Assembly (NCBI RefSeq): GCF_050574275.1
Contig: NZ_CP192260.1
Span: 62,001-126,000, forward strand
Direction of reading: 5' to 3'
Length of the DNA stretch: 64,000 nt
Source of the DNA: Virgibacillus_F flavescens
GTDB lineage: Bacteria > Bacillota > Bacilli > Bacillales > Amphibacillaceae
The translations under genes and the position numbers were made by a program. Below, piece after piece: positions 1 through 8,521 of this stretch (position 1 is the first letter of the stretch; each line of letters begins with the position of its first letter). The notes below the pieces were generated by a model. That model saw nothing but the letters and a program-made list of their open reading frames with translations. It was not told the origin of the DNA and ran no database searches.

Positions 1-1317
1 ACCATCACCAGAAAGGGATACCACGGTTTTTTCAGGCGATGCAAGTTTTACCCCCAGTGCTGCCGGCATGCCGTATCCCATGGCTCCGGATGTGGGGCCA
101 ACATACGTATGCGGCATCGTAAATGGATAAAATGAGTGAAGCCACCCTGCAAAGTTACCAGCATCATTTGTTAGAACGGCCTCTTTTGGTAGCTTTTTTT
201 CCAATACGTCTATGACCTGTTTATTAATCACATCCTCACTTGTCACATTCAAATCACTTACATGAGCATAAGCTTCATGTCTTTTATTCGCCCACTGTAT
301 CCACGGGCTGGTGAAATCCAGCTGCGTTAACTTTGACAAAGCTTCACTGCTATCCGCAACAATCCCTATATCAGGGGCAAATACTCTGCCTAATGCTTCA
401 AAATCTATGTCTATATGAACCAGTTTTTTCTCTGACGTTATAATGCTGTAGTCCTGTGTAGTTACTTCTGATAGTCTCGTACCTATTGCCACGATGACAT
501 CCGCATCTTTAACTGTTTGCAGAACTTCTTTGTTTGTCCCTAAACCTAAATGCCCGCAATACAAACGATGATTATTCGGGAAAACATCATGCCGTCTGAA
601 AGCGGCGATTACAGGGATTGAAAACTTTTCAGCAAAATGCTGCAAGTGTTTTTCTGCTCGCGAGGATTTAATTCCTCCACCAGCGATAATTAATGGGTTT
701 GAAGCTTCTTCAAGCAACCGCATTACGTTCGACACTTCTTCGTCAGAAGGACTTGGCCTCGCCTTAGTTGCTTGGGGGCCAAAAGACATAACTGCTTCAG
801 CAGGCAGCACATTTTCCGGGAGTGATACAATTACCGGTCCGGGTCTTCCTGTCTTTGCGATTCGAAAAGCTCGTTGAACGAGTTCCGGCATGCGTGCAGG
901 GTTGTTAATCTCGACAGACCATTTTGCAATATGCTTGAAATACTGGTCTAAATCCACTTCCTGAAAACCTTCTCTTCCTCTAAACTCACTGTGCACCTGA
1001 CCTAAAAAAACGACCATCGGTGTAGAATCCTGATAAGCGGTATGTACGCCTATCGATAAGTTGGCTGCACCCACACCACGCGTCGCCATAACCACTCCAG
1101 GTTTAAGTGTTGCTTTGGCATACCCTTCCGCCATAAACGATGCGCCACCCTCGTGTCTTGCCGAAATAACCTCTATAGACTCAGAATCATACAACGCATC
1201 AAGCAGCGGCAAATAACTTTCACCAGGTACACAAAATGTATGCGTAACTCCCTCGATCTCCATACACTTTACAATTGCCTGGGCAGCCGTCATTTTCGTG
1301 CTATTATGTAACAACAT
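1..1317 (-). CDS. ThDP-dependent acetolactate synthase-like enzyme (3' end outside window)
   Basis: The leftward frame is open from an ATG at 1317 to the window edge, giving 439 codons without a stop. The protein has the three-part layout of thiamine-diphosphate enzymes of the AHAS/POX superfamily. The N-terminal Pyr domain contains the FCVPGE stretch and the conserved Glu of ARHEGGASFMAEGYA. A central domain contains PLIIAGGGI. The C-terminal PP domain breaks off right at the GDG metal/ThDP motif (SLSGDG at the edge). It lies 9 bp downstream of an aminotransferase, so the two are probably one operon, divergent from the kyn genes. The substrate cannot be read from the sequence. A 2-oxo acid made by the neighbouring aminotransferase is a reasonable guess, but classical acetolactate synthase or a decarboxylase are alternatives. 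Confidence 0.85.
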   Translation of the reverse strand, partial: MLLHNSTKMTAAQAIVKCMEIEGVTHTFCVPGESYLPLLDALYDSESIEVISARHEGGASFMAEGYAKATLKPGVVMATRGVGAANLSIGVHTAYQDSTPMVVFLGQVHSEFRGREGFQEVDLDQYFKHIAKWSVEINNPARMPELVQRAFRIAKTGRPGPVIVSLPENVLPAEAVMSFGPQATKARPSPSDEEVSNVMRLLEEASNPLIIAGGGIKSSRAEKHLQHFAEKFSIPVIAAFRRHDVFPNNHRLYCGHLGLGTNKEVLQTVKDADVIVAIGTRLSEVTTQDYSIITSEKKLVHIDIDFEALGRVFAPDIGIVADSSEALSKLTQLDFTSPWIQWANKRHEAYAHVSDLNVTSEDVINKQVIDVLEKKLPKEAVLTNDAGNFAGWLHSFYPFTMPHTYVGPTSGAMGYGMPAALGVKLASPEKTVVSLSGDG

Positions 1318-1326
1318 TTACTCACC

Positions 1327-2493
1327 TCATCTCCATGTTAGGCTTTTAATACGGTTTACCACTTCGTCCAATCGGTGACTTGCGACTGATAAGGAAATTC
1401 GGATATAACCCTCTCCAGCAGTTCCAAAAGCAGATCCTGGCGTAACAATTACTCCTGCCTTGCTCAGCATAAGATCCGAGAACGAAGCAGAAGTGTGAAC
1501 TTCAGGTACCTTCGCCCAAATAAATATGGTCCCTTTTGGTTTATCCGCCTTTAATCCTATCTTGTTTAATGCGTCATGCAGCCTTTCCATCCGTTCCTGA
1601 TAAACTGCATTATTTGCCTTTACAGCAAATAAATCACTATTTAGTGCTGTAGCAGCTGCTAATTGAATCGGAAGAAACTGACATGTATCTATATTACTTT
1701 TCAAGGTTGATAGCGCTCTGATTATGGTTTTATTTCCTACCAGATAACCAATACGCCACCCGGTCATGTTAAAGCTTTTGGATAAGGAACCAAATTCAAC
1801 AGCACTATCCTTTGCATTAGGTATCTGCAGAATACTTGGAGCCTTGTATCCGTTAAACGTAACCAGGTCGTATGCAGCATCGTTCGCGACAATTATTTTG
1901 TTTTCCTTGGCGAATGAAACCGCTTTCATAAATACGTTGTAATCCACAGTTGCAGCGGTAGGGTTGCTTGGATAGTTTAGAAACATTAGCTTCGCTGCTT
2001 CTAAATCACGCTTTGAAATTTGCTGATACAGTGGCTGATACGAATTCTGTGCATCTAATGGAATATCCACACTGATTCCACCTGCTAAATGAACCGCTGT
2101 TCGATATACCGGATATCCGGGATTAGGAATTAATACACGATCACCTGGATTGATTACTGCCTGCACTAAATTAGCAATCCCTTCTTTTGAGCCAATTAAG
2201 GCTAACACCTCTGTTGCTGGGTCAAGTTCGACATCATAGTGTTTTTTATAGAAGTTTGTAACAGCCTGCTTAAATTCCTGTATGCCGCTATAATTCGAAT
2301 AACGGTGGTTTAATGGCTTTCTTACTTCTTCGACCAGACGGTCAATAACAAAGTCAGGAGTAGGTAGATCTGGTGATCCGATTCCAAGATCAATTACATC
2401 GATTCCTTTTTTCTCGAGTTCCTGCTTCTTTCGTTGAAATTCGGAAAATAAATAAGGCGGTAACGTGTTTATTTTTTCTGAAACAAACGTCAT
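1327..2493 (-). CDS. Class I/II PLP-dependent aminotransferase
   Basis: The 388-residue fold-type I aminotransferase resembles the LL-diaminopimelate/aspartate aminotransferase branch. Visible motifs are IDLGIGSPDLPTP near the N-terminus, NYPSNPTAA, the PLP-binding lysine in GSLSKSFNMTGWRIGYL, and the C-terminal YIRISLS arginine region. The ATG is preceded by AGGGGTGA. It is the first gene of a leftward pair with the ThDP enzyme, and it shares its upstream region with kynU. Context suggests transamination of tryptophan, kynurenine or another aromatic amino acid, but that is inference. The family also includes alanine/aspartate and diaminopimelate enzymes. Confidence 0.9.
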   Translation of the reverse strand: MTFVSEKINTLPPYLFSEFQRKKQELEKKGIDVIDLGIGSPDLPTPDFVIDRLVEEVRKPLNHRYSNYSGIQEFKQAVTNFYKKHYDVELDPATEVLALIGSKEGIANLVQAVINPGDRVLIPNPGYPVYRTAVHLAGGISVDIPLDAQNSYQPLYQQISKRDLEAAKLMFLNYPSNPTAATVDYNVFMKAVSFAKENKIIVANDAAYDLVTFNGYKAPSILQIPNAKDSAVEFGSLSKSFNMTGWRIGYLVGNKTIIRALSTLKSNIDTCQFLPIQLAAATALNSDLFAVKANNAVYQERMERLHDALNKIGLKADKPKGTIFIWAKVPEVHTSASFSDLMLSKAGVIVTPGSAFGTAGEGYIRISLSVASHRLDEVVNRIKSLTWR

Positions 2494-2506
2494 TATTTCA
2501 CCCCTA

Positions 2507-2563
2507 TTTCAATTAATGAAACAGTATTTCAAGATACTAGTTTAAGTATAAATCACTGTTTCA
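2507..2563. promoter_or_regulatory. Candidate operator in the kyn divergent promoter region
   Basis: The region between the divergent aminotransferase and kynU genes contains repeated TTTCA/TGAAA elements. TTTCA-N5-TGAAA lies at 2507-2521. The inverted pair TGAAACAGT (2517-2525) and ACTGTTTCA (2555-2563) is separated by 29 bases. TTTCAAGAT is directly repeated at 2527 and 2559. The symmetry and placement fit a transcription-factor site controlling one or both operons. The regulator is unknown. Confidence 0.45.
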
Positions 2564-2761
2564 AGATTTGCAATTGTTTATAAATTTTAGTTTTTTTAAC
2601 TTCTTTTACACTTCACAACTACTACAGTATTCCTTATAAACATAAATAATTCCTTTTCCTCTTAAAAATCCATGCGCACCTGCTGCCTCCTTTTGACACT
2701 TCAACTGTGAATATATATAGTTTAATTAACTACCTATTAAAATAGAATGAGGTGCACTGAT

Positions 2762-4033
2762 TTGAATACAGAAAAAGCATATGCACAGCAAATGGATAAT
2801 CAGGATGAATTAAAGTCGTTCAGAAATAACTTTTACATCCCTGCAGATACCATTTATTTCGATGGAAATTCATTAGGCTTACCATCAAGGCAAGCACAGC
2901 AATCACTAGAACATCTAATGGATTCATGGAAGAAACATGCAATTGATGGCTGGACTGATGGTGATGAACCATGGTTTTATCTCTCAGAAAAACTGGGAAA
3001 AATGACAGCACCTTTGATTGGTGCAGATAGTGAAGAAGTTATTGTTACCGGATCAACAACGACAAACCTGCATCAGCTGGTTTCTACCTTTTATCAGCCT
3101 AGTGGATCTCGCACTAAGATCTTGGCAGACGCTTTAAACTTTCCATCTGATATTTACGCGTTAAAGAGTCAATTAAAATTAAAAGGCTACGACCCTAGTG
3201 ACCATCTCGTTCAGGTCAAAAGCAAAAATGGAAACACATTAGAAACAGAAGATATTATTAACGCTATGACGGAGGATATAGCATTAATTATGCTCCCTGG
3301 TGTTCTCTATCGAAGTGGTCAGATACTGGACATGGAAAAATTGACAAAAGAAGCGCATAACCGTGGGATCGTCATCGGTTTTGACCTTTGCCATTCGATT
3401 GGATCTGTTCCTCACCACTTATCTGAATGGGGTGCTGACTTTGCATTTTGGTGTAATTATAAACACTTGAATGGTGGTCCAGGAAGTGTTGCGGGACTAT
3501 ATGTAAACAAAAAGCATTTTGGCAATGAACCAGGACTCGCCGGATGGTTCAGTTCCTCCAAGGAGAAACAATTTGATATGTCACACACACTCACCCCTGC
3601 TGCAGATGCAGGTGCTTATCAGATTGGAACGCCTCATGTATTTAGTGCTGCACCACTTCTCGGCTCGTTAAATATTTTCCAGGAGGCAGGTATTGATCGT
3701 GTCCGCAAAAAATCACTGCAGTTAACGAACTATTTAATGGAACTTATCGAAGCGGAATTGGGCGAGTATAATTTTACAATAGCTAACCCGCAAGATGATG
3801 CAACACGCGGTGGACATATATTTCTCGAGCACAGCGAAGCGGCGAGAATATGTAAAGCATTAAAAGCAGACAAAGTCGTTCCTGATTTCCGCACACCAAA
3901 CGGAATACGCCTAGCACCAGTTGCTTTGTATAATACATTTGAAGAAGTATGGGAAACAGTTCAGATTTTAAAAACAATTATGCAAGAAGAACGGTATAAA
4001 AAATATGAAAATAAACGAGGTGTGATTGCTTAA
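2762..4033 (+). CDS. kynU: Kynureninase
   Basis: PLP enzyme that cleaves L-kynurenine to anthranilate and alanine (or 3-hydroxykynurenine to 3-hydroxyanthranilate). Diagnostic stretches are YFDGNSLGLPS near the N-terminus, the ITGSTT-like VTGSTTTNLHQL, and the PLP lysine in WCNYKHLNGGPGS. The protein is about 423 residues, normal for the family. A TTG at 2762 with GAGGTG seven bases upstream is the better start. An in-frame ATG at 2747 lacks a spaced ribosome binding site. The stop overlaps the kynB start by one base (TAATG), implying translational coupling. First gene of the kynU-kynB-kynA run. Confidence 0.95.
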   Translation: MNTEKAYAQQMDNQDELKSFRNNFYIPADTIYFDGNSLGLPSRQAQQSLEHLMDSWKKHAIDGWTDGDEPWFYLSEKLGKMTAPLIGADSEEVIVTGSTTTNLHQLVSTFYQPSGSRTKILADALNFPSDIYALKSQLKLKGYDPSDHLVQVKSKNGNTLETEDIINAMTEDIALIMLPGVLYRSGQILDMEKLTKEAHNRGIVIGFDLCHSIGSVPHHLSEWGADFAFWCNYKHLNGGPGSVAGLYVNKKHFGNEPGLAGWFSSSKEKQFDMSHTLTPAADAGAYQIGTPHVFSAAPLLGSLNIFQEAGIDRVRKKSLQLTNYLMELIEAELGEYNFTIANPQDDATRGGHIFLEHSEAARICKALKADKVVPDFRTPNGIRLAPVALYNTFEEVWETVQILKTIMQEERYKKYENKRGVIA

Positions 4034-4662
4034 TGGGACACGAATGGATAGATATTTCACAACCACTGACAAATGATATGTCTCACTGGCCTGGGGACAT
4101 TCCCTTTTCCTATTCACTAACAGCAGAAAAAAAGGATACCGGCTCAGTAAATATCGGACAAATAACCACAAGCGTGCATACAGGCACACATGTAGATGCT
4201 CCATACCATTATGATGACAAAGGCCAGACCATTGACCAGCTTGATGTTAATTTATATATTGGGGATGCTATGGTTCTGGACGTCAGCCATGTAAATGAAA
4301 TTACAGTAGAAACACTATCAAACTTCCCAATTGATGGAGTAGAACGTGTATTATTAAGAACTGCTTTGCCGAACGACCCAACTCGGTTCCCAGACACAAT
4401 TCCAAAACTTGATCCACGTATCGCTAACTTTCTGGCAGATAAAGGTGTAAAACTGCTTGGGGTGGACATGCCATCAGTTGATGCAGTGGACAGCAAAGAC
4501 TTAGCCACTCACCACGCGTTATACAAGGAAAACATTTATATTCTTGAAAACTTAATGCTGGATAATGTTGAACAGGGAAACTATGAATTAATTGCATTAC
4601 CACTTGCCATACAGGGATCTGACGGCAGTCCAGTCCGGGCGGTCCTGCGAAAAGTAGATTAA
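4033..4662 (+). CDS. kynB: Kynurenine formamidase (arylformamidase)
   Basis: Hydrolyses N-formyl-L-kynurenine to kynurenine and formate, the step between KynA and KynU. The 209-residue protein belongs to the cyclase/KynB metal-dependent hydrolase family. It has the metal-binding HTGTHVDAPYH motif around residue 55, the DVS core, and the C-terminal LPLAIQGSDGSPVRAVL segment typical of KynB. It starts within the kynU stop codon, so the two are coupled. Confidence 0.95.
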   Translation: MGHEWIDISQPLTNDMSHWPGDIPFSYSLTAEKKDTGSVNIGQITTSVHTGTHVDAPYHYDDKGQTIDQLDVNLYIGDAMVLDVSHVNEITVETLSNFPIDGVERVLLRTALPNDPTRFPDTIPKLDPRIANFLADKGVKLLGVDMPSVDAVDSKDLATHHALYKENIYILENLMLDNVEQGNYELIALPLAIQGSDGSPVRAVLRKVD

Positions 4663-4684
4663 TCGGCGACGGGTTGGGATTATG

Positions 4685-4747
4685 CTCGGACGGTATTTCC
4701 ACTAACTCGGATCGTACTTCCGCCAGAGTGGCTCGTTTTCCACTGGA
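4685..4747. repeat. Three degenerate 20-21 bp units between kynB and kynA
   Basis: Within the kynB-kynA gap, CTCGGA recurs at 4685 and 4706. A CGTnnTTCC-like block ends at 4700, 4721 and 4741, a 20-21 bp spacing. The GC-rich, purine/pyrimidine-mixed character differs from the flanking DNA. The period matches the arrays at 16.3, 48.4 and 55.9 kb although the unit sequence is different. It lies inside an operon and is not coding. Confidence 0.5.
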
Positions 4748-4792
4748 CCCAATTGATTAATCATAAACACACATTATAAGGAGGTAATTTTT

Positions 4793-5641
4793 TTGACGAA
4801 AGAACATGAAAATGAAACGTTTAAAAAAGAGAAAGGCATCCATACAGATTTTATCGAAAAAATGACGTATGGCGATTACCTGCAGTTAGATACCCTGCTT
4901 GCGAGCCAAAAGCGCTTGTCCAGCCATCATGACGAAATGCTGTTTATTATCATACATCAGGTCAGTGAGCTGTGGTTAAAGCTAATTATTCATGAGACTC
5001 AGGCAGCAATTGAAGCTATTAAGCAAAATGATCTTAAATCATCTTCTAAAATGCTTTCACGTGTATCGAAAACTCAAACACAAATTATTCAAGCATGGGA
5101 TGTACTATCAACGTTGACTCCTGCAGAGTATATGGAATTTCGTGACAAACTGGGGAATGCTTCTGGTTTTCAATCGTACCAATACCGACTGGTCGAGTTT
5201 GTTCTGGGATATAAGACACATTTCATCCTGGATATTTATAAAAAAGATCCTGAACTCCACGCGATCCTTGAGGAAGCATACCATGCACCGGGGCTTTATG
5301 ATGTAGCAATTCAAGCGCTTGACCGTAATGGCTTTACGATAAATAAAGATATTCTAAATCGTGATTTTTCCGAAACATATCAGAAGGATGAATCGGTTGA
5401 AGCTGCATGGCTTGAAGTCTATAAGAACGTGGAAGATAACTGGGAGCTTTATCAGCTAGCCGAAAAACTGGTGGATGTGGAAGACTCCTTTCAGCAGTGG
5501 CGATTCCGTCATATGAAAACAGTTGAGAGAATCATCGGGCATAAAATAGGTACAGGGGGCTCATCAGGCGTTGGATATTTAAAGAAAGTCTTGGATCATT
5601 ATTTTTTCCCGGAACTTTGGGATATCCGCACCAAAATATAA
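4793..5641 (+). CDS. kynA: Tryptophan 2,3-dioxygenase
   Basis: Haem enzyme opening the indole ring of L-tryptophan to N-formylkynurenine, first step of the kynurenine pathway. The 282-residue protein carries the family blocks MTYGDYLQLDTLL, the substrate-pocket region HHDEMLFIIIHQVSELWLKLI, and the C-terminal RFRHMKTVERIIG with the haem-ligand histidine followed by GTGGSSGVGYLKK. The TTG start at 4793 has a near-consensus AAGGAGGT upstream. It is the third kyn gene, about 130 bp after kynB. Confidence 0.96.
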   Translation: MTKEHENETFKKEKGIHTDFIEKMTYGDYLQLDTLLASQKRLSSHHDEMLFIIIHQVSELWLKLIIHETQAAIEAIKQNDLKSSSKMLSRVSKTQTQIIQAWDVLSTLTPAEYMEFRDKLGNASGFQSYQYRLVEFVLGYKTHFILDIYKKDPELHAILEEAYHAPGLYDVAIQALDRNGFTINKDILNRDFSETYQKDESVEAAWLEVYKNVEDNWELYQLAEKLVDVEDSFQQWRFRHMKTVERIIGHKIGTGGSSGVGYLKKVLDHYFFPELWDIRTKI

Positions 5642-5654
5642 ATAATAATTTTCG

Positions 5655-5700
5655 CCATGTTCTTAGTTGTTATTGTACATCATTGTAAGAACGTGGTATT
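5655..5700 (+). terminator. Probable terminator after kynA
   Basis: CCATGTTCTTA (5655-5665) can pair with TAAGAACGTGG (5686-5696), with one G-T pair, followed by TATTTTTATT. The loop is long (20 bases), so the strength is uncertain. It may only partly separate kynA from the transporter gene. Confidence 0.5.
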
Positions 5701-5733
5701 TTTATTAGAAATATGAAAAGAAGGAGGTCAATT

Positions 5734-7077
5734 ATGAGTGAAAAACAAGATCAGTGGTCATCAAAGATAGGATTTATTTTAGCATCAGCAGGAGCAGCAA
5801 TTGGACTTGGAGCAATATGGAAGTTTCCATATATGACAGGGATGAACGGTGGCGGCGCCTTTTTTTTACTTTTCATTGGCTTCACAATTATAATAGGTTT
5901 ACCACTATTAATTGCTGAATTCATTATCGGCCGAGGTTCACAGAAGGAAGCAATAAGTGCATATAAGGTATTGGCTCCTAAGAGCGGATGGTCCATTATA
6001 GGCAAGTGGGGTGTTTTCGGATCGTTCCTGCTCATGTCTTTTTATAGTGTTGTAGGTGGTTGGGTACTTATTTATTGTGCGTTGTCGATTCCAGGTATGA
6101 TTATTAAACAAGGTACAAATTATGAAGGGCTTTTCGGAGCAATTACTGGCAATCCGCTAGTTACAATTATTGGACTTGCAGTATTTATTCTGATCAATGT
6201 TATTGTCGTTTCATTTGGTATCAAAGACGGAATTGAGAAAACAAGTAAAATTTTAATGCCATTATTATTTATCTTTTTTATAGTATTAGTAATTCGGGCA
6301 GTGACGTTCGAGGGGTCAATGGAAGGATTACGTTTCTTCCTTCAGCCAGATTTCTCTAAGATAACTGGTGAAAACGTATTATATGCGCTGGGTCAATCTT
6401 TCTTCTCGCTAGCGGTTGGGTTCTCTGTAATGGTTACATACAGTTCCTATTTAGGGAAAGATATCAGCCTTCCTATGGCTGCCGGTTCTGTTTCACTTAT
6501 GAATATAATTGTATCCCTGCTGGCAGGGCTTGCTATATTCCCAGTCGTATTCTCATTTGGACTGGAGCCAACTGAAGGTCCAGGTCTTCTGTTCATGGTA
6601 TTACCAGCTGCCTTTGCACAAATGCCTTTCGGTGAAGTCTTTTTAAGCTTATTTTTATTATTGTTCCTGTTTGCGATTTTAACTTCTTCGTTTAGTATGC
6701 TTGAGATTATAACGTCAGCTTTTACGGCTAAGAAAAATCGTTCACGTAAAAAAGTGGCAGCGATAGCTGGTCTTGTTATCTTTTTTGCAGGTATCCCTGC
6801 AGCTCTCTCATCAAGTACACTTGCAAACTTTAAAATCGTAAATCTTACTGTGTTTGATGCAAGTGACTTCCTTGTAAGTAATATTTTGTTACCTGGTGGT
6901 TGTTTACTGATTGCATTCTTTATTGGATTTAAAATGAATAAGGAATTAATGAAAAAGGAATTTCACTTAAGTAATTCGTTATCTGAAGGTCCCTATCAAT
7001 TATGGTTCCAGCTAATGCGCTGGATAGTACCGGTAACAATTATTATTGTTTTCCTTGGATCACTGGGAATTCTGTAA
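5734..7077 (+). CDS. Sodium-dependent transporter, NSS/SNF family (probable amino-acid importer)
   Basis: Twelve-helix sodium:neurotransmitter-symporter-type protein of 447 residues. The N-terminal segment carries the family signature (W..K.GFILASAGAAIGLGAIWKFPYMTG.NGGGAF), including the unwound TM1 GAAIGLGAIWKFP sodium/substrate site. Start ATG 5734 is chosen because AAGGAGG sits eight bases upstream; an earlier in-frame ATG at 5713 lacks one. Its position after kynA suggests tryptophan or another hydrophobic amino acid as substrate, as known for the bacterial NSS proteins TnaT and MhsT. The specificity itself is inferred. Confidence 0.92.
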   Translation: MSEKQDQWSSKIGFILASAGAAIGLGAIWKFPYMTGMNGGGAFFLLFIGFTIIIGLPLLIAEFIIGRGSQKEAISAYKVLAPKSGWSIIGKWGVFGSFLLMSFYSVVGGWVLIYCALSIPGMIIKQGTNYEGLFGAITGNPLVTIIGLAVFILINVIVVSFGIKDGIEKTSKILMPLLFIFFIVLVIRAVTFEGSMEGLRFFLQPDFSKITGENVLYALGQSFFSLAVGFSVMVTYSSYLGKDISLPMAAGSVSLMNIIVSLLAGLAIFPVVFSFGLEPTEGPGLLFMVLPAAFAQMPFGEVFLSLFLLLFLFAILTSSFSMLEIITSAFTAKKNRSRKKVAAIAGLVIFFAGIPAALSSSTLANFKIVNLTVFDASDFLVSNILLPGGCLLIAFFIGFKMNKELMKKEFHLSNSLSEGPYQLWFQLMRWIVPVTIIIVFLGSLGIL

Positions 7078-7086
7078 ACATTCAAG

Positions 7087-7122
7087 GCAAAAGCACTGTG
7101 CATGCACAGTGCTTTTGCTTAT
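7087..7122 (+). terminator. Rho-independent terminator after the NSS transporter
   Basis: A perfect palindrome runs from 7087 to 7118 (arms GCAAAAGCACTGTG..CACAGTGCTTTTGC around CATG), ten bases after the transporter stop. The T-run is part of the stem, and the symmetric structure could act on both strands. Confidence 0.8.
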
Positions 7123-7172
7123 TTACTGGTCAAAAAGGGTACACTGTAAATAGATATAAAGGAGTTGATTGT

Positions 7173-8507
7173 ATGGGAAACAAGATCGTGATTGTCGGAG
7201 GAGTTGGTGGTGGTGCCACAGTTGCAGCTCAAATCAGAAGAACAAGTCCCGAATCAGAAATTATTCTGTTCGATAAAGGCGAGTATATAGCTTTTTCTAA
7301 TTGTGGTATGCCTTACTATATTGGAGGAATTGTCAACGACCGTGAAGAACTGCTCAGAGATTCGGATGATTTCGCAAAAAAATACAGTGTTAACCTGAAG
7401 CTAAATGCTGAGGTCACTCAAATTAATCGACAAAGCAAAGAAATTACATACCTTGCTAATAATCAGGAAAAGATTGAACAATATGATACATTAATTCTTT
7501 CTCCTGGCGCGCACGCTGTCGTTCCAGATTTACAAGGATTAAACCGCGATAATACGTTCACGCTGCACACTATACCTGATATGGATGCCGTACATGCATA
7601 TATCACAAAAAATAAACCAAAGTCTTGCGCTATTATTGGTGCTGGATTTGTAGGACTTGAAATGGTTGAAAACTTGCAGCAACTTGGCATTGATTGCACG
7701 ATAATTGACCGATCAAAACAGGTTATGAAGCTTGTTGACCCTGATATGGCTACGATGATCCAGGATCATCTAAAAGCCAAAGGTGTAAATTTAGTTCTAA
7801 ATGATGGCATAGAGTCCTTCTCTAGCAAAGGAAAAATACTGCATTTAACTAGCGGAAAAAGCTTGCAGACTGACATGACAATACTAGCTGTCGGAATTAA
7901 ACCGAACACAAAGATTGCAGAAAAGGCAAACCTTCAAATCGGCGAAACCGGCGCGATCAAAGTTAATGAGTATATGCAAACAAATGATCCAGATATATTC
8001 GCCTTAGGAGATGTTGCAGAGACACCTGATTATTTAACTAAAACTCCAAGACATGTTGCACTTGCCTGGCCAGCACACCGACAAGCATTTATTATTGCAA
8101 GCTATATGAAAGGCGAAAAGATTGCTTATCAAGGGACCATGGGGTCTTCCATTTTTAAAGTATTTGAGTTAACAGTAGCAGTTACAGGTCATAATTCAAC
8201 AGCATTAGACACGCTTGGGATTGATTTTCTTGAAGTTACTCATGATTCTCTATCACATGCAGGCTACTATCCTGGTGCAGAGAAAGTTTCCTTAAAAGTA
8301 CTGTATGATAAAAATACGGAACAAATATTAGGTGCACAGGTTATTGGGGAGGATGGCGCAGATAAACGATTGGCAGTACTAGCTACTGCCATGAAGGGTG
8401 GAATAGGCATTACTGACCTTTCCGATTTGGAACTCGCGTATTCCCCGCCATACTCGTCACCTAAAGATCCGATTAACATTGTCGGTTATAAAGCAATGAA
8501 ATCATAG
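7173..8507 (+). CDS. CoA-disulfide reductase / FAD-dependent pyridine nucleotide-disulfide oxidoreductase
   Basis: FAD/NAD(P)H enzyme of the single-cysteine class that reduces CoA disulfide (or persulfides/NADH oxidase-type substrates). The 444-residue protein has an N-terminal FAD motif VGGVGGGATVAAQ, the redox-active Cys44 in FSNCGMPYY, a second nucleotide fold IIGAGFVGLEMVENL, the FAD motif IFALGDVAE, and a C-terminal dimerisation domain. Start ATG 7173 follows AAAGGAG; the longer open frame from 7002 overlaps the transporter and its terminator and is rejected. It is probably transcribed on its own. Confidence 0.9.
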   Translation: MGNKIVIVGGVGGGATVAAQIRRTSPESEIILFDKGEYIAFSNCGMPYYIGGIVNDREELLRDSDDFAKKYSVNLKLNAEVTQINRQSKEITYLANNQEKIEQYDTLILSPGAHAVVPDLQGLNRDNTFTLHTIPDMDAVHAYITKNKPKSCAIIGAGFVGLEMVENLQQLGIDCTIIDRSKQVMKLVDPDMATMIQDHLKAKGVNLVLNDGIESFSSKGKILHLTSGKSLQTDMTILAVGIKPNTKIAEKANLQIGETGAIKVNEYMQTNDPDIFALGDVAETPDYLTKTPRHVALAWPAHRQAFIIASYMKGEKIAYQGTMGSSIFKVFELTVAVTGHNSTALDTLGIDFLEVTHDSLSHAGYYPGAEKVSLKVLYDKNTEQILGAQVIGEDGADKRLAVLATAMKGGIGITDLSDLELAYSPPYSSPKDPINIVGYKAMKS

Positions 8508-8521
8508 AAGTGCTCACTAAA

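Noticed and set aside
1..1317. Assigning the ThDP enzyme as indolepyruvate decarboxylase
   Set aside because: Visible motifs are those of the whole AHAS/POX superfamily; substrate cannot be chosen from the sequence.
7002..7172. N-terminal extension of the CoA-disulfide reductase frame
   Set aside because: It overlaps the transporter gene and its terminator, and lacks a ribosome binding site; FAD motif starts right after ATG 7173.
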